NCBI GenBank assembly: GCA_037013495.1
Contig: CM072806.1
Span: 48,325,814-48,389,813 of the forward strand
Direction: 5' to 3'
Length of the DNA stretch: 64,000 nt
From: Hippophae tibetana
Taxonomy: Eukaryota; Streptophyta; Magnoliopsida; Rosales; Elaeagnaceae
Shown one piece after another: positions 1 to 12,900 of this stretch. The notes under the pieces were generated by a model. It saw only the letters and a program-made list of their open reading frames with translations, ran no database searches and was not told the DNA's origin. The position numbers and the translations under genes are program-made. Within the stretch, counting starts at the first letter, position 1. Each line of letters opens with the position of its first letter.

Positions 1-935
1 CTTTTGAATTTAAAATGGATATGTATTACCCCAAAATTTCTGCATCTTAGAGGCAATTGTGTATTTGTGGATTCCTTGTCTAGTTCCTGATATCTTTGTA
101 CTTTCTCTTTTGACAAATAAAATACTTTTGATTACTATTCAAAAATGGATTAAAAGAAAAATAAAGCGCTTTATATTACAATCCATATAAAAAATAGATA
201 TAACATAAGTGTTTCCAATTAAAACTGACGGAAGCTTCTATCTGTTTCAAGGAAGAAGAAAGAGAAGAAAGAAAACTACTATGGTATGAATAAGACATCC
301 CATTGAAGTTATGAACAATGGATAGAGTCCATTAACAACATGAATCATCCAATCTTAAAAGGAGATAAGTCACATGCTACTTATAAACATTAAACTCACA
401 CTTAAGCAATTTGAAAAAATGTCTTTTTTACTCTAAAATCCCCTCAGAATGTGGATTATTCAACCCAACACTTTGTATTTTAAACATATTTTACCATATT
501 CTAATTCTATTGGGTCACTTCTCTTTTTTTTCTTCATATTGCAAGACCATGGAAATTATTTTATTAGGGAGGTCCACTACATTTTTTTTTCTTGGCCATT
601 ATCATTCAAGCTCAGATACCATGTAAATATTGTATAGAGTCTATTAGTAACATGAGTAATCCAATCTTAAAATGTTACCCCTAAGGAAAGTAAGTCTCAT
701 ACTGCTCATAAACAATACATTATTACCACTCTTGAGCATCTTAAGCAATATGGGGACAATATCTTTTTTACTAACAGAAGGAAGAAGTGAATTCTTTAGA
801 GCAAAAACTATTTGAAAGACCTAAAATGATTATGATACCTAAGCAAAAATTTCTGCAGAAGTTTTTGACATTTCAGTTTCTTAATTACTTTCAAAATAGA
901 ATAATTATGATTTTTTCTAGTAATAATTTGCATAC
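1..935. other. Intron 17 of the DENN gene; no exon recognised
   Basis: I found no continuation of the DENN reading on the minus strand here, so this is taken as intron running off the window. It contains a diverged direct repeat (about 311-432 and 630-771), listed separately. The small open frames lack recognisable domains. Confidence 0.6.
311..771. repeat. Diverged direct repeat of about 125-140 bp
   Basis: 311-432 and 630-771 share an ordered series of short matches: ATAGAGTC, CCAATCTTAAAA, GTCACATGCT/GTCTCATACTGCTCATAAACA, CTTAAGCAAT and TCTTTTTTACT. The final motif is common in dispersed plant promoter repeats. This may be an old duplicated or two-ended element. Confidence 0.5.
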
Positions 936-986
936 CAATTCCTTCACAGCAATAAACTGTTCTTCAGTCAACTGACAATGCCATCC
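936..986 (-). CDS. DENN gene exon 17 (last exon visible)
   Basis: 17 codons, phase 0: [17 protein letters not shown]. The acceptor is TTACAG and the donor GTATGC. No stop codon follows in frame before the donor, so at least one more exon must lie to the left. Confidence 0.88.
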
Positions 987-3900
987 CTGTAAGCATATGT
1001 CCATTGTTAATATGTTGTTGATTTATTATAATTATGCAAACAGGAAGAATAGGGAGAAGAATATTCTTAAAGTTACATACTGAATGTATGTGCTCTCTTA
1101 TGCATTCAACAAACCCACTACCGCCAATTCCCTCAGCATCAGACTCAATCAAAGCTGTAGCAGATATTAAAAAACTAATTATTTACCTAAGAAACCCAAA
1201 GAAAACAACTAATACCTTAAGCAAATTGAGTTTGAAAGCAGTGGTCAAACATTTCCTTCCTGGTATAGATTATGGATTTAAACTCAAAAAAAATACCTAC
1301 CAAGGATTGTCCCATATTCAAATGATGAAAGGGGATCATCAGTTGGGCCCAATTTGAGAAGACGCAACCACAAACCCTGTTTCACAAGCAACATTATATT
1401 GCTGGAATCATATCACAAGCAACATTAAAGATAAGCTAGGAATGACTTGAATGAATGTTAGTGCCTCATAGAATTCTCTTCAGGTTCGAAATCTTTAAGC
1501 AAGATGCCATCGTCCTGGATAACAGAACATCAGTGCCAACACTACTTTCAAGATATCATAGAACCCATATTATGAGGCATATTTTGTGTAACAAACGATA
1601 GCAGTATGCAGAAGAAAAGAGTACAGGTCACATGAGAAGTCTTAAGAGAGAGAGAGTCAGGTTCTTTAACTGGAAAAAAAATAAAATAGGGTTATTAAAT
1701 AATTATACAATCAGTAATCAGCTCTATCAATCCAAAGAAAGTACTGTGTACATGGTAACCGATACAGGAAATAATTGGAAAAACAGTATCACCAGTAAGG
1801 AAGTATGCCAAGTCATCATTCTATCAATCCAAAGAAGAAATGAAACAAAACAAAAAAAAAACCTCTAAGATGGAATCATAAAAAATCTATACCTGCAGCT
1901 TGACTTTTATGTCCAAAACCATGCGTTCCCTTTCTGCCTGTATAAATTTCATATCAATTCAGCAAAAGTTTATAACTTTAAGACAAAACTACCCACAGCA
2001 TGGTTATGGTCTAAGGAACTCACCGCTCTCTCCATTGGACTCAGACTTTCTGATTTATCCTTACCCGCAAGGACAGAAGGTGAACTGAAAAGAGGGAGGA
2101 AATTATATTAGGGACTATACATGCTCCTAAAACAGTGCTTCAACTCTCCAATTGTCAATAAGAAAAATCATCTCAAGGTATGTTCACAAGTATAAAGCAA
2201 ATATTAACTTAACAAACACAAATTTTTTATAAGGATATATTTTTAAAGGTAGATGGAGGGAACTTATTAATGTAAATAAAGTTGCAGTTTCTGAAACTCT
2301 TTTTAATTAGGAAACAATATTTTATTAAATAAGGCCTTGTTTAATAATGCTTTGATTTATGATTAAATAATTGGCTTTATGATTTATGATTTTTTTATAA
2401 AAATAATCACTAATATGTTTGATAACAATTTTTATTATAGTGATTTTGAAGAAAACAAATTCAAAAATGACTTACAAGTTGTTTGGTAATGCTTTATGTT
2501 TTTTTTTATTTTTTTTCGAAAACAAAATTAAATATTTTTTTTTTGTATAATCATTTCTATGAATACTTATAAATGAAAAAAAATCAAAAATCAGAAATCT
2601 AATTCAAAAATCTTATTTTTATAGATTTATAAATCACTCTATATTTTGGTTGTGATTCCTTAAAAAAGTAAAAATCAAAATAAAAAATCATTACCAATCA
2701 TACCAAATTGAAAAAGCACTTGAAGAAAATCATAAATTTAGAATCAAAATTGTTATCAAACAAATCTTAAGATACTTGGTTCAAAGGTGGTCCAAAGATT
2801 TAACTGACCAACTACTAAGCAAGAAAAGTGCAGAGATAAATGACAAAAGAAACACAATAACGGATTAAAAACATATATACAGTGATGTCTGTCAGGTGAC
2901 ACTTAGTCAACGCCCAAAAAAAAAATCTGCAATCCCAAAGCTTTTTATGCGCACAAGATGGATTTTTCTTATAAGTATACCAAATTTGACTATTAATAAG
3001 AAATACAAATCACAGTGAAAATAACTAGAGCATAACTTCATTAAAGTAACTAAGTTGAAAAAATCTAATAGACAGACGGAAATGAATGGTGTGAAATAAA
3101 AGGGACTAAATTTACATAATACATCAATTTGACCAAATAGAATAGGAAAAAAAGTCATAAAGGTTCTTTTATTTTTGTGAAAGGTGGTGTTTAGTTCTCT
3201 AAGTTATAAATTATATCATTTAATCTTTTTTTAATGAAAAATGAGTTAATTAAGGACTTTTGATATTTATGTGAATATTTTATTATTAATTTTAATAATA
3301 AAATAATATTAAAAAATATCAAATGTCCACCCTTAACACTTTTTTCATAAACAAATGGACTAAAAATCACCTTTTGTAACCTAAGGAACTAAATGAGACT
3401 TGTGGTCTAAGCAAAGTAAACAGTTTGGCTCTTCATCCCATATAATAATTTAGAATTAGGGACCAACTGAAACATTAATGCATCACTTTATAACACAATG
3501 ATTATTGTTCTAAAGAAAGCCTCAAAACTCACTTAACAGGAAAGAACTTCTAAATACTATGTTGCCCATATCCAAGACACCTTTAATTTTTCCTAGAAAA
3601 AAGATCTTCCATTTACCAAGTATAATCTTCTTCCCCAACTTTCAATCAACTCTTCTAGAATTCCAAACAGGATCGATACTATGAAGGAATGCTCTCCAGA
3701 ACAGCCTTTATCAATTTAATCTCATATCTCCCACCCATAGACGAGAAGAATCTTCTTCAAACAATTCAACATGTTATGTAGTCTCCCAACTACAGAATTC
3801 CAGAGAACTAGTACCCTATGATTACCAGAAAATGAAAACCCAAACACTTCAAAAGACATATAATCTAGTGCCCTTGGATTCCACAATCAAATTTCAAAGA

Positions 3901-6900
3901 TAACCTGTGCTTTTTGCTTTCTTCCATGTTTATTGCTGAACGTGAACTTTTATTCCTATTGTCCTTTAAGACTGAGAACTTTCATAACTTTCTTTGATGT
4001 GGGAGGGATGAGATGTGGTCGTTTTTTTTTTTTTGGTGTTAAAACAAATAACAAAAGAGAAATCCACACTATAGTCTCCACTCTTGATAATATTACACAG
4101 TAGGTTTTCTCCCAAATCCTATTCAAAAAGATTTATAAGAAACATCATAACATATTTACATATAAAAATAATTACATAATACAAAATGTGGACAAGCAAT
4201 CCACTCAATAGAAAAAATCTAACCATAAGATGGCTTATTCTTTACAAACCCCTCAAAGTGATTAAAAATGGTAATAAATGGTGTACGAACCTTGGACTTT
4301 TGGAAACCTTAAACAAACACTTGTTTTTCCATTCTCTATCACCACAAACTAAATTGTCACTAAAAAAATCCTAATCTACATTCTCCAACTATCCCCAAAA
4401 CACTTATCCTCTTATATTTGGACCAAAATGTTCCCATAAGTAGGTTGTCCTCGCCTAAGGGTTAGAATTTCTAGCTTAGCTTGAATGATTAGGAAGTTGG
4501 TGAATTTTGGAGCATAATGTTAAATTTGGGAGTAGTCAAAAACAGAGTCAACAATTGTGATAGAAGGATATGAATTAAGGATTCATCTAGATGCTTTTCG
4601 TGTAGATCTTAATTCAAGATTCTTGTGGATGACACAACTGTATGTCTTTTACCACTATAACTCAGTATAAAAGTTCCCAAGTCCCATTAAAGTTAAAATG
4701 TTGAAGTGGCCGACTGTTTTAATGTGAATACAAATGATAGAACACAATCAAAGTTTCTCAAAGATTTTCCAATTCCTTAATTGGTATGTGTGCAAGAATA
4801 GTTTAAAAGATTTTGATAATTTTATTTTTATACTTTCCAATTGTGCATTTTTTTTATAATCCAAGTTAGACAATGGGAAAATCCATGATGATCCCAATCT
4901 TTATAGCTGTAAATCTCTCACGTGCATGAGAAGAGTATGAAGGCTAGAAAGGGTTTGGTTTTGACGAATTGTAGATGGGAGCAATTCTTTGGGTATGTTG
5001 GGCGTTGAGGAATAGTAGAATTTCTAATGATACTAAAAATGATAGCAGTTATAGCTGTAAATCTCTCACGTGCATGAGAGGAGTATGAAGGCTTGAAAGG
5101 GTTTAGTTTTGGCTTCTTTCACGTTCTTCAGTTTCTAAAAAGTTAAATGAATATTCTTAGTTTCTTATAAGTGTTAATGTAAGAGCTTGTATATTTTACT
5201 ATAGAGGAAAAGTTTTATATAGGTAGGTTAGTCTTTGTGTTTCTTTATGTGGGTTGCTGGTCCAAAATTTGTACTTTTTAGCTTATATTTATTAATATAA
5301 TATGTTGCTTTTCTCAATATCAACATTAAACAGAAACACTCATGTTCTTGCTTTCATTTCCTCCGCAATCCCATTAGCAATTACAGATCAGTTCAAAATT
5401 TGCCTCCCTTTTCAGAAAGCACATCACTTCATGGAAATAGTGTCCCTCGAAACCTCAGTAAGGCCAGCTGTCAAAACTTATGCAATGTCTTTGTACAAGT
5501 TGATTACAATGCTTAAGAGTCAAAAACCTTTTACATTTGAAGATTAATCCTTCATGTGATCAAGGCAACGAAAGTTGAATCAGTCACCAAGTCAATCATC
5601 CATTTTGACCAAACTCCTTCAAAAACTTGATACCAATCACCCCAAACAACATTTTAAAATTGTAAAAAAGGTAATGTGCATTAATCTAGACCAGAAGCCT
5701 TGCAATATCAGTCTAAAACAACCTTTTCCTTTTCTTCTACCTCAAAAAGTCAAAACCATAACGATAAACATGCTTCCTTCATTGGAGGCCAATCCACCCC
5801 CCAAATTTTTAGCCCTACACACTATTATAGAAAAAAAAATTGCATGTAAGTTCTTAAGATTCAGCAATTGAACAGTGGGTGACCAATTGAACCAAGTTCC
5901 TCCATAACCATCCATGATTGACCAATTGATCTGAGTAAACACATAGAGAGTTGGAATAAGTTTGACACCAAAGGATTTCATTTGTCAAAAACACTACGAA
6001 ATATCATGGGTCATTTGACCCTTTTTGGTGTTGTCTGTTCTATGTTCATTTAAGTAAACTTACAATGTATGTACTCATTCTTTCTCCGGAAAACATCACT
6101 AGCTAATGTTTTATGATTCCTTAACTGTGAATTTTGATATGGCAATAAATAACATTTTAACTTCATCGTGTTTATCTTTACCTAGGAGTATGCCTTCCTG
6201 AGTACTCAAAAGCACCGCTTGCAGCTGCAAGTATCTGCCTCCTCTTTTCTCTTTGCTCTTCGGTTCTAATGTTTGAGGGAAACCTGTCATATGTGCATTT
6301 GGCACCAGATCCTGCAGAATTAGGGAAAATATTAGAATGAATGTGGTATCTAACATAAAATATCAGAAACATTTGTGGTATCTAACATAAAATATCATAA
6401 ACATTTGTAAACTGCAAAAAATTGCAAACTTCGACGAAAAGTAAAATCAAAATTACCCGATGTTCCTGAGTCAGGATCTGATATTGTAATGGTCTCAGGC
6501 TCTAAATCATTCAAGGAAAAAATGGAAAAGGGATTCTGGCCCCTTCCGATTGCATCTTGCAACTTGTCCAGGATATTATTGTTGTTTTCATCATAACTCA
6601 TACACCTCTCCAGATAATCTAGAAAGCCATGAGACTCCAAAAACTGTGCTATCTGCAAATGTGGATTAAGAGGCCAGATTGTATGCCATCAGAAAATCAC
6701 TAATGGAATTTACCATTTCGCAGGTGCTTATAATTAAGTCATATCAAATAGGAGTAATTGCCTATAAGCATACAAAATCAAACATTTGATACATTATGAC
6801 AGTTGACATCATATTATATTCCATTAAACTATGTAATAATTATAAAATACAAAGTGGATGAGTAATTTACTTACAAAAGAAAATAATTAAGTTGTACAAC

Positions 6901-9900
6901 AAATTATGATCTTTCCATTCTTTAAAAACTAAAGCCCAAGAAGATGACAAAAGCAAAATGTTCTCCCATAAAAAATTATCATTCTCACTATTATCAAAAA
7001 TTATCCAATACTTAACCCAAACCCAAAGGATTGCTCTCACTCCATATTTCCACAACATCCTTGTGTTTGGAACCTTACTACTCTACCCATTACATATAGA
7101 AGGTTTCTAAAAATAAAAATTGGCTAATCCTAAAATAGCTTATTGTATCCCAATGCTTCTCTATAACTTGGACCAAAGAAGATATGCAATTGGACGATAC
7201 AAGTGATCAATAACTTCAGAATTATTCTTGCAAAGTAGGCACTAATTAGAAGAAGAAAAAAGAGATTTGAAAACTTCAATTGAATTTGGTCACTTGTATT
7301 CAATTCATGATGACTAATCAACTATTTCAAAAACTCAACTTTGCTTAGAGTTGGGCATGTCCATGATGATGCAAACCAACCAAAAACTTATATATTAGAA
7401 TAATCCAAAAGAACCTTAAAATAAGATTTATAATAACTACATGAATCCTTAATATGTATCATTCAATCACTACAATTGATTATTATTATGACTCCTCCCA
7501 ACTTTCACATCATGCTCGAAAAATCCCGAACTTTCCAATCATTCAAGTTTCTTCTAAAACTGAAACTTTAACCTTCAGGTAAATACAACTTGCTCGTAGA
7601 AATATTATGCTCCAAACATGGTTGATATAACCTTCAAAATCTTATTGCGAGAGAATCGCCTTCCAACAAAAAAAGATCCTCTCAAAAACTTATGTTGCAT
7701 GGACTCTTTTAGGATACCGAGTGTCCTAAGTTTTTGAATATGTGTCTGATGCCAAATGTTTTCAATTTTCTTTAAATATCCATCAATTTAGAGTGTTGAA
7801 CACCTACACTCATGTTCATGTCGCATTGTCAGGTCCGTTGGATACAGGTACTTCATGAAAAATGAAAAGCCCATGTAACATGCCCAAAATAGATATATCT
7901 CCATATCCCACCTTATATCTCAAGTTTGAAAAAGAATAAATCAAAATCCTTAACAATTTCCATCCACAAATTACAATGATATTGATACAAATAAGGTTGA
8001 GCAGATGTTCAAAACCACCTATTTTTATCAATCTGAATCTGATTTGAATCTAATTTGAACCAATATGAAACCGAGCAAATCATATTATTTTGGATCGAAA
8101 TAAGGTCGAATTAAACTTGGAACACATATGTGAATCATTATCATAGATGACAATACATAATATACGACATATTAACTTTAAATTTGTGTATCTATAAAAA
8201 AAATTGTATTTATACTCACAACTAAGACAATCTCAAAAATAAGAAGTATGCTTAGAACTTATTAAACTATTATAAAGACTTACATTTATACTTTCTCATT
8301 TATTTTAATTAGAATATTACATATTTAATATTATTATAACTAAAATAATTGTATTTATACTCACAACTAAGACAATCTCAAAAATAAGAAGTATGCTTAG
8401 AACTTATTAAACTATTATAAAGACTTACATTTATACTTTCTCATTTATTTTAATTAGAATATTACATATTTAATATTATTATAACTAAAATATTAGATAA
8501 TTATCATTATGTTTCCTTTAAGCTGTGGGGATAGTTGGTTATATGTTTCTATATGTCTAATTATAAGGTTATTATTCTAAACTCGATAGAATTCGAATTT
8601 TACTTATACTACCTTATAAAGGGTTCTGTTATCGAAAGATTATTTCTATATCTCCCTATTCAAGTTAGACTTGTTTTATTTTATGCTTCGACTTGAGAAG
8701 GGGAGCTGGAGTGTGTCTTCCTTCTACCTGTATCGATAGCTACTTACACCGAACTTTGTTTATTAGGTGCCCTTGTTATCAACCTACTTTTCAACTGCAA
8801 TCGCTGGTGACTACCCTAGATTTTAGAGAGCCATTATGTGAGAGAGTTAATTTTTTTTGTATTACCTTACTCTCTGAGGGACTCTCTAGTATATGTGAGA
8901 GAGTTAATGAGCAACAACTTCCAACAATTTTATTACTTTAGTGTGATTGTGGCATATATAATATTTAAATATAACACATTATAAAATAAAATATAGATTT
9001 ATTTATAATTTTAATAATAACTCTATCTAGTTTGGATTACAGTGGATTATAAAATCCATCATTTTGAATCTGAAACGAGTTTGAACAGATTGTATATTCC
9101 CTAATACAAATCCTATCTGACCATGCTTCAAAACCGTTCTCTCAAATTTCAATTTAGAAAGACTGATCTGATTATTTGTTCACACATAGTTACAAACTAT
9201 GAATCGCATCCCACTCATTCTCATTTAACCCATATCTATTTTTAAAAACCCTATGCCAATAAGAGTCCTCTTGAAGGAACCTCCAATGTTACTCATGCCT
9301 AGCCCTGTTTTTTTTTATATTTGAACAATTTCCAACTAACCAAATGACTCTTCTTTTAACTAACACCTTCCCATAAAAAGACCATCATAATTTCTTTAGT
9401 TTTTTTTTTAAACTCACTTTTATTTTTAAAATTGATAAATAATAAATCGAAAGACACAATAATACTGATTTTATCAAAGTCAACCGGCCTTCCCTAGAGA
9501 AAAAAGCCATGTTTCCATCCTACTAGTCTACTTTCAAATTTTTCAGTAATCAAACAAACCAAAACTCTACCACCCTTGAATTGCCTCCAAGAGGCAAATC
9601 AAAATATTTTAATAACGAAGTCCCAATTTCACAAAACATCAAATTAGTTAAAGTTGTCACTTTATCTTCTGCAAAATTAATAACCAAGATGCAACTTTTG
9701 GAAAAATTTCTCTTCAAACTCGACACGTAACAGAACAGTTCTATCACCTTAACCAAATTTAAAAAAGAAATTCATCATACTAGGACAAGAAAATAGTATC
9801 ATTGGAAAATTAAATGTGAGAAACTTCAACACTATATGTCCTAACACAAAGACATTCTAACAAGTTATACCCTCTTTCACACTTTCCACAGATTAATCAA

Positions 9901-12900
9901 CTTGATCTATAACTACCAACACAAAAAGAAAAAGTGGTCTCCTCACCTTAAACCTCTTGAAGTCCCAAAGAGCTCTCTTAATCTCACATTAATAATTACA
10001 AAAACATTCATAGAACTCAAGCAATTCTTAATCAATATTTTCCATCTTTGCACATACCCTATCTCTTTCAACACAAAATCCAAAAAGCTGCAACCAACAT
10101 GGTTATATGTATTTTCAAAGACAACATTGAAATTCAAACCTTTTATATTATTCCTCATATACTCCTCAACAACCACCTCAATAGCTACTAGGACTTTATC
10201 TAAGATATGTTATCTTTGTTATAGAAGTTGCATTTTCATATGAAATCATAAACTAGAAGTACCTATATAAACTTTAGAGACAAAACCTTGGTAATAATAA
10301 TGCATAAACTATATTGGCCTAAAATCTGACTATTAAGGCATTATCTTTCTATATGATTAATTGAACAAAAATAGCATTAGGATTTTTTTGTTAACTATGA
10401 CATCATTAAAGAATTCCCAAAACACCTCTAATAGCTCATCTCTATCAACTCACAACCCTTAAGAAAGAAAATTAAACCCATTTAGAACAGTAGATTTATT
10501 TTTTCAACTTCTTCAAAAGGTCTTTCAAAGCAACTTACCCTTTCCTACAAAATGCAACCACAATCTAACCCCTTAATTTGTGATCTTTGCCCATCATTTT
10601 TAAAGTTTATTGAAAAAACTAACTTCATCTTTTATTTGTTAGTCTTCCTCACTTACATCTTTTTTTCAATTTTTTCAATCATGTTTCTAATTTTCCTCTG
10701 GTTGGCCACATTATGAAAAAATTTGGAGTTTACATTATCATACTTGATGCAAGTGGCTCTTAACTTTGTCTCCATAACACTTCCTCTTAACAACTCAATC
10801 TTCCATCTGAATCTTCAAGCTATTTAGCTCTACTTTCATGGATTTGTTGAAACTTCTATCCAGTTGACATTTATATTAAAAAAACCAGAAACCATTTCCT
10901 TCAAAGATTATATTCTCTATCAGGTCACCAAAATTCCACCATTTTAACTCTTAAAATATTCTAAATATTTCATAAACGGGTAACCATGCCACTTTATTAA
11001 AGAAATCTTTATAGCCAAACCACACAATCTCAAACTTAAAAAGTACTGGACCCATTGCTTGGTTTCCATGCTCTAAATTGAAAGCAATCTGATATAATTC
11101 TCTGATATATCTCTTGTCTGACAATAGTCCTAATCAAAGTTACCCTCTCAGGTTAAAATAAAAATTTGTCAAGCTTGCAGCAGCTGGGATTTGATCTATA
11201 GTTGGACCACGTAAAACTTCCACGAGTACAAATACTTTCCTTTAACACTGACTCCCTCATAAAAGAAATAAAATCCTTCATACTTTAAGCTTTTCTTCCT
11301 CCACTTAACTTTACTAAATGAAATCTCACTAAATTAAATTCACGCCACACCAAATAGGATTACAAAGGTCATACAACTCAACCAATTCCTCTAAAACATT
11401 TATTTTTCCTTTACTAACAAAGACCATAAACTCTTGATAAACTTCTGATAACCATCAATCCTCTCCTGGTTTAACTCTATTTGAGATTGAATAGTTACCA
11501 ACTACGAACTCAACTATGTCCACTTTTTAGAGTCCCAAATGATAATGAAACCCCCAAATGTACTATAAGAAGGCAAGTAAAACCATTACTTGTTACGAAA
11601 ACCAAAAATACTACAAATAGTTCTCTAATCAATGATCTCTCTTTTATACCCATGAATTATCACAATATCAGGATTTAATTTTCTCACATAATCCTTTAGA
11701 ACACATCTCCAATTATCCAATCTTCTAGTATTCCAACTTAGTATCTTGAAAAGGAAGACGCTCCACCCAATTTGTTTTATCCTCTGTTGTACCTGATCAC
11801 GGATATCAACCCACAGGACTCCCTTGAGCCTTTCTTCTTTTAATCATAGACTTCTCACTTGAACCCAATGTTAACACCACTATGACAGAAGGAATAGCAA
11901 TAAGACCAACAAATAGAAATTGATGCAAAGAAAGATAAAGATAAAAACTAAGATCATTACCATAGGCCCTGGTGGTTGGTTAGTTGATCGAGAGTGTTTC
12001 TTCAAGAATGCCTGAGTATTGAAGACATGAGTGGCAGATATTTCCTGAAAAAAGAAGCTTTATGAATTCAAAAATATTACAAAATGAACTTTCATACACC
12101 ATACAAACATTGTAAATAGATAAACTTCCCGTACAATGAAATTGCGATAACCACTTAAAAGCGCTGCGAAGAATTTCAGGAATATCAACCTGCAGTTAAA
12201 GATAGCGATATGAGACTACACATCACATACAGAAACAAATACTGGTATACAAATTATGTGGCTCAGAAAATATTTTTGATCTTAATCAATATTTAGGGCA
12301 TACTTAGGGATTGGAGGATTTTAAACCTTTCCCTTTGGATAGGGGACTAGTCCTTACCACCTTGACTAAATGGAACGTAATATTGCAAGACAATATAAAT
12401 TAACTAAATAACCAGTATCTTATCCGTATCATGTCACTGAAAAGATGGGATAATTTAATATCATGGTAGTAGCTAATTAACCATGGAAGTACTACTACTC
12501 CAATTGGCATCAAGTTATCACCTAAGCTGAAGATCGTGATCCTCTCCCCATGGCTTATTTTCACCTTTAGGATGTTCCTCAGATCCACTCAATAAACGAT
12601 CCTTCATCTGATCTATCCCCACAATATTGGGATGCAATAGCTTCAATATATCATATCGCAGGGAGCTCAAATCTGGCTCTGGAATTGGAGGGATTTCTTC
12701 TGTGGTGGTGATACGATTATGCTCAAGGTCCACAACAACTACCTGTAACAGAAAGAGAGTAAAAGATATTCAGAGCTTAGTTTCAAGCATGTGTGCAAGT
12801 AATGCACATATCAATTTTATCTATGGTGTAAGATTTCATCAGAAACAGCAAACTTTAGGCAAAGACAAATATTCTAACTTCAGACGGATGGGAACATTGG

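Larger units (their letters stand above)
6805..11880 (-). mobile_element. Long degenerate L1-type LINE, split by a hAT-like element
   Basis: Minus-strand order is as expected for an L1-type LINE. The endonuclease start is [15 protein letters not shown] near 11750-11700. RT follows: [17 protein letters not shown] near 10130, an FSNDT box near 9815 where an ADD-type catalytic box is expected, and [13 protein letters not shown] near 9570. The zinc-binding end is at 7320-6900 ([13 protein letters not shown]). It is full of stops and frameshifts, and the catalytic box has lost an Asp, so it is dead. It fills intron 10 in the same orientation as the host gene. Length without the insertion is about 3.9 kb. 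Confidence 0.85.
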
